Shown here piece after piece: positions 37,711 through 47,623 of a stretch of 64,000 bases of DNA; within the stretch, counting starts at the first letter, position 1, and each line of letters starts with the position of its first letter. The DNA lies in contig JAJCXM010000032.1 in the NCBI GenBank assembly GCA_029263455.1, forward strand, positions 1 through 64,000. The letters are read 5' to 3'. Both the position numbers and the translations under genes were made by a program. The DNA comes from Holophagae bacterium. Lineage in GTDB: Bacteria; Acidobacteriota; Holophagae; Acanthopleuribacterales; Acanthopleuribacteraceae. The notes below the pieces were generated by a model that saw only the letters and a program-made list of their open reading frames with translations, was not told where the DNA came from and did not search any database.

Positions 37711-39789
37711 ATGAAAGTCGAGGATATTCGCAACGTTGGCATTGTCGGCCACGGCAGTGTGGGTAAAACCATACTCGCTGAAGCCATGTTAATGAGTTCA
37801 GGTATTATTAAGAGAATGGGATTCATAGAAGAGGGGAATACGGTTTCCGATTTCCATGGACAGGAAACGGAACGTCAAATATCCATCAGTACCGCCATGA
37901 TGCACTGTCCCTGGTTGGATCACAAAATCAACCTCATAGATACACCAGGATATTTAGATTTTTTTGGCGAAGTTTATGGCGCCATGCATGTCGTGGACAC
38001 AGCACTGATTGTAGTTGATGCAATCTCGGGTATCGAAGTTGGCACAGAGTTGGTTTGGCAATACGGCAAAGAGCACGAATTGTCCAAGATGTTTGTCGTC
38101 AACAAACTAGATAAAGACGATGTGAATTTTGATCGGGTTGTTGAAGATCTGCGAAATTCGTTTGGACCCGATGTAATCAAAGTCCAATTTCCCTACAACC
38201 CCGGTCCAGATTTTGATGCGATCATCGATCTGGTACGGGGAAAATTATTAAGGTTCAAGCCAAATGGCTCAGGGAAATTTACAGAGGAAGACATTCCAGC
38301 TGATATTAAGGATACGTTCGACGCAGCGCGACTAGAATTCATGGAATCTATCATCGAACATGATGAGGAACTCATGAATAAGTACGTTAGTGATGAAGAG
38401 ATTAGTGAAGACGAAATCAAGAAGGCCTTAAGCCATGCTTGTAAGCACAATGAAATATATCCTGTTTTATGTACCAGCGCCCGAACCAATGTTGGCGTAT
38501 CAAGGGTCATGGATTATTTAGTCAAGTATGGTGCTTCTGCTTCTGACCTGCCCGATGTACACGGGACGGATGTTGACGGAAATGACGTCACTCGTAGATG
38601 TCGGAAAGATGAACCCGTCTCGGCATTGATCTTCAAAACAATTTCGGAGCCACATGTCGGAGAGTTGTCCTTTATCAAGGTCTACTCGGGCGCGCTAAAG
38701 ATTGGATCAGACGTATTTAACGCGGTAACTAATTCGACCGAACGCATCTCAACTTTGTTTCTTTTAAACGGTAAAGAACGTAAGGACGCGCCACAAATCG
38801 AATGTGGCGATATGGGTGCGATTATCAAGCTGAAAAACTCTCATACAAATGACACTTTATGTGACAAATCGGATCCGATTTCGATTCAAAAGATTGCGTT
38901 TCCAAAGCCCGTCATTCGTGCGGCTCTACATGCAGTCAACAAAGGAGAAGAGGACAAAATTGGGTTGGGTTTGAGCGCCTTGCATCAAGAAGATCCTACT
39001 TTTCACTTTCACTACGATGGTGAGCTGAAGCAAACCATTATTTCAGGTCAAGGAGAGCTCCAGCTAGATATTGTGATTCACCGGCTACAGGGCCGATTCA
39101 ATGTTGAGACGGAAATGAGCGAACCCAAGATTCCTTATCGGGAAACCATAACTCGTTCTGCCGATTACCGCCGGCGCTACAAGAAACAGACCGGCGGGCG
39201 CGGGCAATACGGCGATGTACATATTGAAGTCAAGCCCCGCGCACGCGGAGAAGGATTCGAATTTGTTAACAACATCGTTGGCGGCGTTGTACCCACAAAA
39301 TACATACCAGCTGTCGAGAAGGGAATCGTGCAAGCGCTCGAAGAAGGCGCTTTGACCGGCTCTAAAGTCGTCGATGTATCTGTCAGGTTATTTGACGGCT
39401 CTTACCACAACGTAGACTCATCTGATATGGCGTTTCAAATCGCTGGCGCTCAGGCATTCAAGGAGTGTATGCAAAAAGCGCATGCCATTGTACTTGAGCC
39501 GATATATCAATTGAATGTCAAGATTCCTGAGGAGTATATGGGCACCGTGATGGGTGATATTTCCAGTCGACGTGGCAAAGTATTGGGCATGGAAATTGAC
39601 GGCAAGTTTCAGGTCATAAGAGCTGAAGTCCCGCTTGCCGAACTATATCGCTATTCTCCGATGCTACGGTCCATGACTCAAGGACGAGGTCGTCATGAGC
39701 GTCACTTTGGGCACTATGAGCATGTTCCAAAAGAGGTGCAGGTCAAATTGATAGCAGCGTATGCTGCGGAACGAGAAGAGCAACACTAA
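37711..39789 (+). CDS. EF-G-like translational GTPase, EF-G2 type
   Basis: 692-residue five-domain GTPase like elongation factor G. The P-loop is GHGSVGKT (13-20) rather than GHIDAGKT, and the G3 box is DTPGYLDF (77-84), where Tyr81 replaces the catalytic His of canonical EF-G. G4 is NKLD (131-134). Domains II, III, IV (GGRGQYGDVHIEV, AGAQAFKECMQKA) and V (LGMEIDG..VIRAEVPLAEL) are complete. This combination matches the EF-G2/spdEFG2-like paralogues whose roles (translocation helper, ribosome recycling) differ between species. The canonical fusA is expected elsewhere near rpsL/rpsG. AGGGGGAA precedes ATG. Slow or factor-dependent GTP hydrolysis is inferred from the His-to-Tyr change. Confidence 0.93.
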   Translation: MKVEDIRNVGIVGHGSVGKTILAEAMLMSSGIIKRMGFIEEGNTVSDFHGQETERQISISTAMMHCPWLDHKINLIDTPGYLDFFGEVYGAMHVVDTALIVVDAISGIEVGTELVWQYGKEHELSKMFVVNKLDKDDVNFDRVVEDLRNSFGPDVIKVQFPYNPGPDFDAIIDLVRGKLLRFKPNGSGKFTEEDIPADIKDTFDAARLEFMESIIEHDEELMNKYVSDEEISEDEIKKALSHACKHNEIYPVLCTSARTNVGVSRVMDYLVKYGASASDLPDVHGTDVDGNDVTRRCRKDEPVSALIFKTISEPHVGELSFIKVYSGALKIGSDVFNAVTNSTERISTLFLLNGKERKDAPQIECGDMGAIIKLKNSHTNDTLCDKSDPISIQKIAFPKPVIRAALHAVNKGEEDKIGLGLSALHQEDPTFHFHYDGELKQTIISGQGELQLDIVIHRLQGRFNVETEMSEPKIPYRETITRSADYRRRYKKQTGGRGQYGDVHIEVKPRARGEGFEFVNNIVGGVVPTKYIPAVEKGIVQALEEGALTGSKVVDVSVRLFDGSYHNVDSSDMAFQIAGAQAFKECMQKAHAIVLEPIYQLNVKIPEEYMGTVMGDISSRRGKVLGMEIDGKFQVIRAEVPLAELYRYSPMLRSMTQGRGRHERHFGHYEHVPKEVQVKLIAAYAAEREEQH

Positions 39790-39805
39790 GTTTGCATAAT
39801 GAGTG

Positions 39806-39830
39806 GAACCGGGTAGGTCGAACCCGGTTC
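39806..39830. terminator. Perfect hairpin between convergent genes
   Basis: GAACCGGGT (39806-39814) and ACCCGGTTC (39822-39830) form a perfect 9-bp stem with a 7-nt loop. No T run follows on either side. It separates the EF-G-like gene from the convergent amidohydrolase gene. Confidence 0.5.
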
Positions 39831-39876
39831 TAGCTCATCCATCCCTGGGCTGAATTATGCGTACAGGTGTTAGATG

Positions 39877-41151
39877 TCACGGGTCCTGTTTGAAGACTTT
39901 TCCGGCTTTCATGACAAAGATGACATGGTTCATGGCTCGAATATCTTCAAGAGGGTTGTTTGCCACGGCAACAATATCCGCAAGTTTCCCGGTTTCGATT
40001 GTGCCCAACAGCGATTCCTGACCCAATAACTCAGCAGCCTTTTTGGTTGCGGATTGAATGGCCTCCATTTGGGACATGCCGCCACTTACCATTAATTCAA
40101 ATTCTTTCCAGTTATCGCCGTGACGCGATACGCCGCTATCGGTTCCGAAGGCAATATTGACACCGGATTGGTAGGCTTTAGAAAAGGATCCGAGCATGAT
40201 TGGACCAATGGTTGCAGCTTTTGGTCGTACAATTTCAGGAAAGTAACCGTCGATTTCAGCCAATTCGGCCACCGTGGCACCAGCTAGTATTGTAGGAACC
40301 AACCATGTTCCTCGCTCCTTCATCAATGTGAGCACTTCGTCGGTCAGGTAGGTTCCGTGTTCAATGGAATCTACGCCAGCCAACACAGCCCTTTTCATAC
40401 CCTCTGTACCGTGAGCGTGAGCGGCAACCTTGAAGCCGTAGTCATGAGCCGTCTGCACGATTGAATCGAGTTCCTCAGGTAAGAATTGAGGGTTCATGCC
40501 ACTTTTGGCCATGCTCAAAACACCACCTGTGGCTGTGATTTTGATTAGGTCTGCACCGTCTTTATAACGTTGACGTACGGCTTTTCTGCCGTCCTCTATG
40601 CTGTTAACGACGCCGTCGATTGGCCCTGGGTCGCCTTTAAGATCACTTTTGAGTCCATTCGTAGGATCGGCGTGGCCACCGGTGGTCGCAATTGATTTTC
40701 CGGCCGAAAAAATACGTGGCCCGATGATCCAACCGCGCTCAATAGACTTCCTCATAGAAATTGAGATGTTATCTCGATCGCCCAAATTTCGAACTGTGGT
40801 GAAGCCAGCCATGAGCGTCTTTTCTGCGGCCTGGACCGAGCGGAAGGCGATTTCGGCCTGTTCAAAAAAGAAACGTTCGGTGTATGACTGAGGGCTCATC
40901 TCCATGCTTAAGTGCACATGCATATCAATCAAGCCTGGCATGACGGTTGCCGAACGTAGGTCAATCGTCTGGCCGCTTTTTCCTTGGACATAGCCCGGAA
41001 TGATATCGACAATTCGGTCGCCTTCGGTCCGGATGGTTACTTGGTGGATCACTTTGTCCGATTGTCCATCGATTAGGCTGCCACATTGGATCCAAAATTG
41101 ATCGGTGGCACCCAATTGAAGTGCAAATAGGAAATAGATGAGGTGTTTCAA
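39877..41151 (-). CDS. Exported metal-dependent amidohydrolase (prolidase/imidazolonepropionase-like)
   Basis: Periplasmic TIM-barrel hydrolase of about 424 residues. The TTG at 41151 is chosen: AAGGAG is 5 nt upstream and it gives a signal peptide ([15 protein letters not shown]); earlier in-frame codons would overlap the FGGY kinase. Metal ligands are visible: HVH in [11 protein letters not shown], the carboxylated Lys in [10 protein letters not shown], His in AAHAHG, His in SIEHGT and Asp in FGTDSG. This is the subtype III pattern of COG1228-type enzymes, many of which cleave Xaa-Pro or N-acyl amino-acid substrates. The exact substrate is unknown. It lies 32 bp after the kinase gene. Confidence 0.88.
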   Translation of the reverse strand: MKHLIYFLFALQLGATDQFWIQCGSLIDGQSDKVIHQVTIRTEGDRIVDIIPGYVQGKSGQTIDLRSATVMPGLIDMHVHLSMEMSPQSYTERFFFEQAEIAFRSVQAAEKTLMAGFTTVRNLGDRDNISISMRKSIERGWIIGPRIFSAGKSIATTGGHADPTNGLKSDLKGDPGPIDGVVNSIEDGRKAVRQRYKDGADLIKITATGGVLSMAKSGMNPQFLPEELDSIVQTAHDYGFKVAAHAHGTEGMKRAVLAGVDSIEHGTYLTDEVLTLMKERGTWLVPTILAGATVAELAEIDGYFPEIVRPKAATIGPIMLGSFSKAYQSGVNIAFGTDSGVSRHGDNWKEFELMVSGGMSQMEAIQSATKKAAELLGQESLLGTIETGKLADIVAVANNPLEDIRAMNHVIFVMKAGKVFKQDP

Positions 41152-41183
41152 GTTAGGCTCCTTGGTTGTTGTTCGGTTGCTTG

Positions 41184-42497
41184 TCAGGGTAAAGATGCGC
41201 GCCATTGCTGGTATAGATCTCGACATTGGATGTTTGGCCTGGGATTGACCAATTGACTCTTGAGGGAAAATGACGGTGGCGAATCCATCGATTGCAGGAT
41301 AGCACCAAGCGCACTCAATTCGCTTTCTTCGAGTCTAATAAGGGGTCGTTCCAACAGGTCGGCAAGCCCTTGGACAGCTGCTAACCTACGAGCACATCCA
41401 CCACTTACTAATGCGGCGCGGTCAGGTGAAATGTCAAAATCATCCAAGATTGCGCGAATCCGAAACGCATAGGCAATGGCGCTGGCCACAGGGTTGCGAG
41501 TTTGGTTGGAATCATTTCTGTGTCCCAAGTATGGCGTTCCTAATCCTGGGTATTCAGGCGAAACCAGATCATTCACAGCAAATTCCGACGCGGTTGAGCT
41601 CGCTCGCGCCAGTTCGGGGAAAATCTTGGCTCCGGCATTAATCGTTCCTTCCCAGCACCACTTTGGCCCGTTGAGTCGTTCCCAAACAGCCGATCTTAGG
41701 TATCCAGGCGGCGGGTGGCCGTGATTGTCAATGGTGATGAAAGTGCCCGTGCCCGCATTAATAATAGGCACATCAGGGAAAAGGCTGCGAATGGCAAGAA
41801 ATGCGGCTGCTTGATCAGAAAGTACTGCGTGAAAATGGACGCCAGCTACAAAGAGAGGCATGTCTGCCGGTTTCAAGATTGCGGCTAGCGTTGGGCTTGG
41901 AACTCTAAATAGTGCCAAGAGTTCGGGATCCCAAGCACCGCGTTCTGGATTCATAAGCAGCGTGCGGGCTGCGACGCTTGGTGCCGTTACGAAAACGCCG
42001 CAATTCGACCAATGGTAAAGCAATATTGTCTCCAATGTGCCTAGGATCGAACCACCGCCTTCAAGCGTCGAAACCAAATCGGGTTGAGCTTGTCTAAGCG
42101 TTGCTAATTTGGGTCCCACATAATGGGCGTTCAATGGCAATCCCGTATGTGATAGGATCAGCGCGTTTTTGTGTTCGTTGTCTTGACACCACGACGCCGC
42201 GCGCGTGTCTTGCCAAGATATGAGTGGAGAAATTGGTTTACCATCAGCCTGTCTCATGATGGCAAAACTGGAACGTTGGACCGATAAACCTAGATTGCGA
42301 ATGCCCTTGGATCTTGCGATTTTCAGGGCTTCGCTAGCAGCTTCAATCCAGGCCTGGGCATTTGTTTCGCGAATGGGGCCACGACCTCGTGGTCTGGGTG
42401 CAGGGAACCTTGCAACGATTTCAATTCCTGCTCTTTCTGCAGACCAGCGGGCTACCTTTATCTGAGTTGAACCCAGATCAATCGATCCCAATGTCAT
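41184..42497 (-). CDS. FGGY-family carbohydrate kinase, short
   Basis: 437-residue sugar or polyol kinase of the FGGY/ASKHA fold. Phosphate-1 loop [27 protein letters not shown] and NAGTGTF are recognisable and resemble glycerol-kinase-like members. Typical FGGY kinases are near 480-520 residues, so this one is about 50 short, mainly in the C-terminal lobe; the adenosine-binding GGCARR segment is still present. Its 4-bp overlap with the glycerophosphodiesterase gene suggests a substrate released from glycerophosphodiesters (glycerol or another polyol), which is inference. Confidence 0.82.
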   Translation of the reverse strand: MTLGSIDLGSTQIKVARWSAERAGIEIVARFPAPRPRGRGPIRETNAQAWIEAASEALKIARSKGIRNLGLSVQRSSFAIMRQADGKPISPLISWQDTRAASWCQDNEHKNALILSHTGLPLNAHYVGPKLATLRQAQPDLVSTLEGGGSILGTLETILLYHWSNCGVFVTAPSVAARTLLMNPERGAWDPELLALFRVPSPTLAAILKPADMPLFVAGVHFHAVLSDQAAAFLAIRSLFPDVPIINAGTGTFITIDNHGHPPPGYLRSAVWERLNGPKWCWEGTINAGAKIFPELARASSTASEFAVNDLVSPEYPGLGTPYLGHRNDSNQTRNPVASAIAYAFRIRAILDDFDISPDRAALVSGGCARRLAAVQGLADLLERPLIRLEESELSALGAILQSMDSPPSFSLKSQLVNPRPNIQCRDLYQQWRASLP

Positions 42498-43240
42498 GAG
42501 TTATTGGTCCTCAGGTGGTTAATACGATCGGCTAACCATCCAGGTCGATCAGACATGATTGCATTGGCACCCATGGCAACGGCTGTGTGTACGTCAGCTA
42601 GCTGGTTACAAGTAAAAGTAAATAGTAATTTTTGACGCACCCGTATCGATTCGGCAAACGCCATGTCTAGTCCGTTAATATTGACTGAATATGCAGTGAG
42701 GAAGTCATCGTGTTCGGTTAATTCGGCGTGATCTTGATTCCAAACCAACTGTAAGTCAGAACAAATGTGATGCATCTCTTTCAGGAGGTTCAGGTCGTAG
42801 CATAAAAGGTAGATTTGGCTCACATGTACTTGTTGGCTGGTCGTTTTTGCCAAGACTTTTGCTAACTCTATCTGCCAGCGCTTGGGACCGCGTAATTTTA
42901 ATTCGACCAGTAAATCCGTGCGTCCTGCAAACTGACTGAAAACATCGTCGAGTCTGGCAATACGTTGATCGGCAAATTCGGATGAAAACCAACTTCCTAT
43001 GTCGATGTCTTTTAAGTCGTCCCAGGTAGATTCATGAATAGTTTTTGTGGATCCGGTCATCCTTTTTAGCGTCCTGTCATGGAAAACCACCGGAACCAAA
43101 TCTTTCGTCAATTGAACATCAAACTCAATCCCATCAATGGGATAAGAGAGTGCTGAACGGAATGACTCCCAGGTGTTCTCTGGACAATGTATTGCATCGC
43201 CTCGATGGCCGATAATCTTGGGAAAACTGGGCGCTGGCAT
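42494..43240 (-). CDS. Glycerophosphodiester phosphodiesterase
   Basis: Hydrolyses glycerophosphodiesters to an alcohol and glycerol-3-phosphate. 248 residues, cytoplasmic (no signal peptide), as in UgpQ. GHRGDAIHCPENTWESF, GIEFDVQLTKD and VVFHDRTLKR provide the catalytic histidines and metal ligands of the GDPD family. It starts the three-gene minus-strand group with the FGGY kinase and the exported amidohydrolase. Confidence 0.93.
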   Translation of the reverse strand: MPAPSFPKIIGHRGDAIHCPENTWESFRSALSYPIDGIEFDVQLTKDLVPVVFHDRTLKRMTGSTKTIHESTWDDLKDIDIGSWFSSEFADQRIARLDDVFSQFAGRTDLLVELKLRGPKRWQIELAKVLAKTTSQQVHVSQIYLLCYDLNLLKEMHHICSDLQLVWNQDHAELTEHDDFLTAYSVNINGLDMAFAESIRVRQKLLFTFTCNQLADVHTAVAMGANAIMSDRPGWLADRINHLRTNNS

Positions 43241-43535
43241 GTGGTCAAGTATATCGCGGAGGTAACATCAAGACGCAAACAGATCGCAAACTGCCAATAT
43301 TGAAACCCGATTTGACGCATGAATTGCCAAACCTGGAATCGTGAATGTGCTCTGTCCACTAAGTGCATAGCTAAACGATATGAGTCTCGGCGTTCTTCTT
43401 GAAAGGGTAAAGCGAGAAAAAGGATTAGAGTGCTGCATTTTTGCTCATGTTAAGAGTCGTAAAGAATCATTTCAAACTATCAACTTTAGGCACCTTTAGG
43501 CATGCAATGTCTGAAAAGCTGGCGGGGAATTGTGT

Positions 43536-44636
43536 ATGACGAAGGGCACAGATCAAGCAAGCGTGGCCCGTGATTCGTTACCGCCATCTGAGCTTCTAAT
43601 GTAAATTGCTAATAATCCTAGTCAAGATGATTTTGAGTCTTTTGTATATGTGCGCGCACACTATCTCGAAATTATTGGCCAGGCGGGACTTAGTCTTAGT
43701 TTATTCAAGAAGATATTGGGTTTTGGCTGTGGGGTTGGACGTTTTCTTTTTTCGATCTCCCAGGAGTTGGCACAAGATCAGGAACTGTGTGGATGTGACG
43801 TAAGCGAACGCTTCATTGAGTTCTGTCAGAATCAGATCTTGTTTGCTCAGACAAACAAGAGCAAAATCGAACCTCCATTGGCATATGCAAGTGAGATGTT
43901 CTCGCTTGTGTATGCTTGCTCTGTCTATTCACATCTTCCGATTGAGTTTCAGCTGAAATGGGCTCAGGAAATGTATAGAATTACGGCGCCTGGCGGGTGT
44001 TTGTTTATGAGCACGCATGGTCCTGCCTACTTTCCGGTAATGCATCAGGCACGACAAGCGAACACCTTTTCAAAAAGCTCAATACTGTCGGTGGACAGCA
44101 CAGGTCTTTTCATGTGTTGTGAAATATCAAGTGTGTCGGGATTGGGACAACTTGAATTTGCAAGTGCCCACAATCGGACAGCCGTCGAGCATATTTTCCC
44201 ATTCTTTGATTGTCGTTTGTATATACCCACCAGTCAGATAGCCGCTAGCCAAGATGTCTATGTCTTAGTGAAGAGACCCGATGCTGGCGGGCTCGTAGAC
44301 GCAAAACAGTGCATGGAAGGAAGCGAAGATGCCCAATCGGTTATTTTCGAATATCAGGCGGAATTAAGCGGCTAGCGCTTGTTTCATGGGCTGATGGTAT
44401 TCAGTCGTTCATTCCTGGGCGATGTCTATTTAAGGACCTTATTAAGAGGTGCCCAGGATAAGATCCTATATGATGAACGAACGTGCATGGCGTCATCTAA
44501 GGTTTTCGGGACGGGGATGTATTATCCGCTTCATTTTCAGATCGAAGCTTATTTAGGAGAAGTGAAACTAACCCTAGTTCTTGAAGGGACCCCAGCAGAG
44601 ATTGAGGTTAGGATCATACGTCCGGTCTTTTATTGA
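43536..44636 (+). pseudogene. Methyltransferase-like gene broken by two in-frame stop codons
   Basis: One reading frame runs from ATG 43536 to the stop at 44634-44636, interrupted by TAA at 43602-43604 and TAG at 44373-44375, with no frameshift. The first piece (RDSLPPSELLM, then NNPSQDDFESF) has the LPP-x-EL start typical of class I SAM methyltransferases in glycan clusters. The middle has motif I ILGFGCGVGRFL and ACSVYSHLP plus RITAPGGCLFMST. The last 85 codons form a beta-rich tail. As it stands, the longest remaining frame (43650-44375) lacks its N-terminus. Most likely a decaying gene of the neighbouring glycan locus; an assembly error or readthrough is less likely. Conventional annotation would show only truncated pieces here. 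Confidence 0.7.
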
Positions 44637-44706
44637 GGAAAGGCTCCGCTTGGATTGGCTCTGAGAATAGACTGCTACGTGTCATAGGTTTTAGTGTTTT
44701 TGCATC

Positions 44707-46635
44707 TTACTGCGAATCCAAAATAGATGTTTTTACTCCGGGCTCTGGCCCTAACGGAGAAACTCGTATGTTATCGCCCGGCATGATTGAAAAGTTAACG
44801 ATGCGGTCGGCGAAATGGACTTCCACGTGGTGCATCCCTGTATAAGGTGTTCCAATGAGAATAGGGTATTGATTTTGCGACAAAAAGCCTGACCCTCCGT
44901 CCACAATGCGAGTAAATTGTGTACTTGGCGATGATTCCGGCCACGCCTTGATGACTCGGCCTTGTTGGTTCAATTCACCGCATGGTCCAACAACTGTAAT
45001 CACGAATGCGGAGTTTGAACGTGCACTATTATTCTGAAATACCGACAGTTCTCCGACGTTGGTTCGATGCACTAAATCGATTAGCCCATCGTGATTGAAA
45101 TCCCCGAACGCCACGAGATCGCTACACAAACCACAAAAACCCTTAGGCCTGGATCTCACGAATTCGGTGCCGTTGTTTATGAAAATTTTTGGGTCGCATA
45201 ATATACCTCCCGCGATGACGACATCTTCAAGTCCATCATTATTCATGTCGTAGGTATTCAATCCGTAGCTTTTGCGATAGATAGCGCGTGGGAATGCATC
45301 TATCTTTACAAATCTGCTGCCATTAAACGCAAAAAGGTTCGGACCCTGTTCAGGATGGTGAATGATCAAATCAAGAAAACCATCGTTGTTCCAATCTAAA
45401 AACTTGATGCCTTCGTCAAATAGTTCGGGCAAACCCATTTCTGCTCTTCTATCCGTGAAGGTGGCATCACCGTTATTGAAGAAGAAGTGTCCAGAAATGT
45501 ACAGATCGATGAAACCGTCCAAATCAAAATCGACAGCTTGAGCACCTTCGGGCCGAAAGTCTACGGGGCGAGCTGCTAAGCTCAAGCCAGTCTGATGGGC
45601 GACCTCAGTCAAATTCCCAGATCCGTCGTTTATGAAGAAATAGCATTGCCCGCCGGCAAGTGGAAGTCCCGTCTGTTTGCCGTGTGTGTAATAGGAAATA
45701 AAGGGATCAAGGTCGCCATCATTATCAAAATCGGCGATCACTATGGTTTCGCCAAAACCCGTCAATTTTAGTCGACTAAATGAGATGTCTTCGTCAAATG
45801 TCCCATTGTTGTTTCCCCAAAATAGGTATGCAATTGACTTGGAGTCATCAAAAGGTGAATAGGTATTCGTAATCAAATCTAGCAGCCCGTCGCCATTAAG
45901 GTCGGCGAGCCGATTATCGCGGTGGATGCGGTCGCTGGCAAGCAAACGGCCCATGACAACCGAATTGTGTGAATCACGTTGCAGGTTCCCGTGTCCGTCA
46001 TTGAGCAGGCCCAAAGGCTCTGGCCAGCCATCTTGGTTGATGTCCGCAACCGTAGGCGACAGGTGACCAAGTCCGCTGAATACGGATCTCGTGAGTGAAA
46101 TCGTAGAGTCAATCGGCCTCGATATCACACTGATGCTTCGATTCTTATCCAATAGTATTTCTCCACGATTGGGCAGCAACAATCCGTCAACGGATACGAT
46201 TACCAGGGTATTGCATGATTCACTGGCATATGAGTATTTGACCAATGTACCCATTGAATGACTGCTGCTTTTTAATGGCTCCCCAGTTACGCCTTCGCCA
46301 ACCTCAACTGTTAACTCAAATTCAACAGCGTCCACAACATCGAAACTTAATTTCGCTTGCGATAACATCACCACGGAATCCATACCAACACGCTTAGAAC
46401 TGAAATTGTAAGGTTTTTTTTGAATTGGAAACTCGCCAACAAGCCGTCGTCTGTTTTGTTTATCTACCCATTCCCTGTATGAAGCGTCCACTGTCGTATC
46501 CAAATCGATGATACTGGTGATCGACTGCCATCCCAGGATCGTGGTGTCGATAATGTCTTGATTAGGGCTATGTGCATTCGATATTGTGGAGGGCCATATC
46601 GCCGCGGACAATAAAAATGATCGAAGAATTACCAT
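44707..46635 (-). CDS. Exported FG-GAP/VCBS repeat protein with ASPIC-like C-terminus
   Basis: 642-residue exported protein. Signal peptide (MVILRSFLLSAAIWPSTISNA); GGAAGG lies 6 nt before ATG. At least seven calcium-binding FG-GAP loops are seen: DINQDGWPE, DLNGDGLLD, DFDNDGDLD, DFDLDGFID, DWNNDGFLD, DMNNDGLED and DFNHDGLID, forming a beta propeller. The C-terminal ~90 residues resemble the ASPIC/UnbV domain that follows such repeats in CRTAC1-like proteins. Likely a surface or periplasmic binding/adhesion protein. It sits at the end of the glycan-export locus, 61 bp after the Wzm-like gene; a role in that pathway is possible but not shown. Confidence 0.9.
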   Translation of the reverse strand: MVILRSFLLSAAIWPSTISNAHSPNQDIIDTTILGWQSITSIIDLDTTVDASYREWVDKQNRRRLVGEFPIQKKPYNFSSKRVGMDSVVMLSQAKLSFDVVDAVEFELTVEVGEGVTGEPLKSSSHSMGTLVKYSYASESCNTLVIVSVDGLLLPNRGEILLDKNRSISVISRPIDSTISLTRSVFSGLGHLSPTVADINQDGWPEPLGLLNDGHGNLQRDSHNSVVMGRLLASDRIHRDNRLADLNGDGLLDLITNTYSPFDDSKSIAYLFWGNNNGTFDEDISFSRLKLTGFGETIVIADFDNDGDLDPFISYYTHGKQTGLPLAGGQCYFFINDGSGNLTEVAHQTGLSLAARPVDFRPEGAQAVDFDLDGFIDLYISGHFFFNNGDATFTDRRAEMGLPELFDEGIKFLDWNNDGFLDLIIHHPEQGPNLFAFNGSRFVKIDAFPRAIYRKSYGLNTYDMNNDGLEDVVIAGGILCDPKIFINNGTEFVRSRPKGFCGLCSDLVAFGDFNHDGLIDLVHRTNVGELSVFQNNSARSNSAFVITVVGPCGELNQQGRVIKAWPESSPSTQFTRIVDGGSGFLSQNQYPILIGTPYTGMHHVEVHFADRIVNFSIMPGDNIRVSPLGPEPGVKTSILDSQ

Positions 46636-46696
46636 CCCCTACCTTCCGGTTCCATTTGTTCGATTCTGCAGGATTGTGAATTGGGACCATCGCGTG

Positions 46697-47551
46697 TTAA
46701 ATAACATCTGCAAAACCATTCCGTGTCCACTGAAAAAACGAGAATCCAACCCAACCGATAGCCGTTCCGGCACAGAAAGATACAAGAAAGGCGCTTATGT
46801 GGGGCAGGGTCCCATAAATTACGAGGGCTCGTGTTTGTTCGAGTACGGTAGATAGGGGATTGATGGCCATATAAGGGCGCAATGACTCAGGTACGGCGGA
46901 CAAAGGATAAAAAATGGGGCTCATAAACATCAACAGCACCAGCAATACACCAACCAATTGTCCAAAATCACGGAAATATACGCCTAACGAGGCCAATATC
47001 CACATGAAGCCAAGCGTCATAAACACCAACGGGATCATGGCGATTGGTGCCAATAAGATTGTTGGATGTATGCCACCTTGAAACCAAATCAAGCCCAATG
47101 CCAAAACAAAGCTACTGACCAATGCGTGAAAGATGGCGTTGGTCAACGTAATCCAAGGTAGGATTTCAATGGGAAAAATGACTTTGGTGACAAACGTTCG
47201 ATAGTTGATCAAAAGGCCACATGCTGTCCCGACGCTTTCAGCAAAAAGATTGTAAACAATTAAGCCACTAAACAAAACCAGGGCAAACTCTATTTCGCCG
47301 CCGTTTTCTTGCCATCGGCCAGTGAAAATCACTTGAAAGACAAAGGTGTAAACTGCCAGCATGAGGAGTGGAAATACGAGCGACCACACGATCCCTAGTA
47401 TGGACCCTTTGTACCTTGACAAAATGTCTTGGCGTGCCAATTGAAATATGAGTTGTCTGTGGAACCAGCCTCGTTCGATGAATCGCCAGGGAAGTAAGTT
47501 TTTGCGACTGAAATGGCCTGGTTGTAGATTCGGTTGAGATTGCAGTTTCAT
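46697..47551 (-). CDS. wzm: ABC-2 type polysaccharide export permease (Wzm-like)
   Basis: 284-residue membrane protein with an N-terminal cytoplasmic amphipathic segment and six hydrophobic helices, the Wzm/KpsM layout. The motif YKGSILGIVWSLVFPLLML after the first segment, and PIFYPLSAVPESLR and INPLSTVLEQTR later, are hallmark sequences of O-antigen/teichoic-acid exporters. It transports a lipid-linked polysaccharide across the inner membrane using the Wzt-like ATPase encoded about 8 kb upstream on the same strand. The separation of wzm and wzt by asnB, glycosyltransferase and sulfotransferase genes is unusual, since they are normally adjacent. Confidence 0.93.
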   Translation of the reverse strand: MKLQSQPNLQPGHFSRKNLLPWRFIERGWFHRQLIFQLARQDILSRYKGSILGIVWSLVFPLLMLAVYTFVFQVIFTGRWQENGGEIEFALVLFSGLIVYNLFAESVGTACGLLINYRTFVTKVIFPIEILPWITLTNAIFHALVSSFVLALGLIWFQGGIHPTILLAPIAMIPLVFMTLGFMWILASLGVYFRDFGQLVGVLLVLLMFMSPIFYPLSAVPESLRPYMAINPLSTVLEQTRALVIYGTLPHISAFLVSFCAGTAIGWVGFSFFQWTRNGFADVI

Positions 47552-47623
47552 TCAAATGAGTCCGATCTGAAGTGTCATGCTGTGTATAAGTGTATTTAGG
47601 ATGTCACTGGTTCAAGGTTAGAT

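Noticed and set aside
43602-44375. Programmed readthrough or pyrrolysine/selenocysteine decoding of the two in-frame stops
   Set aside because: The first stop is TAA, which neither pathway uses; no SECIS- or PYLIS-like element seen. Decay or sequence error is simpler.
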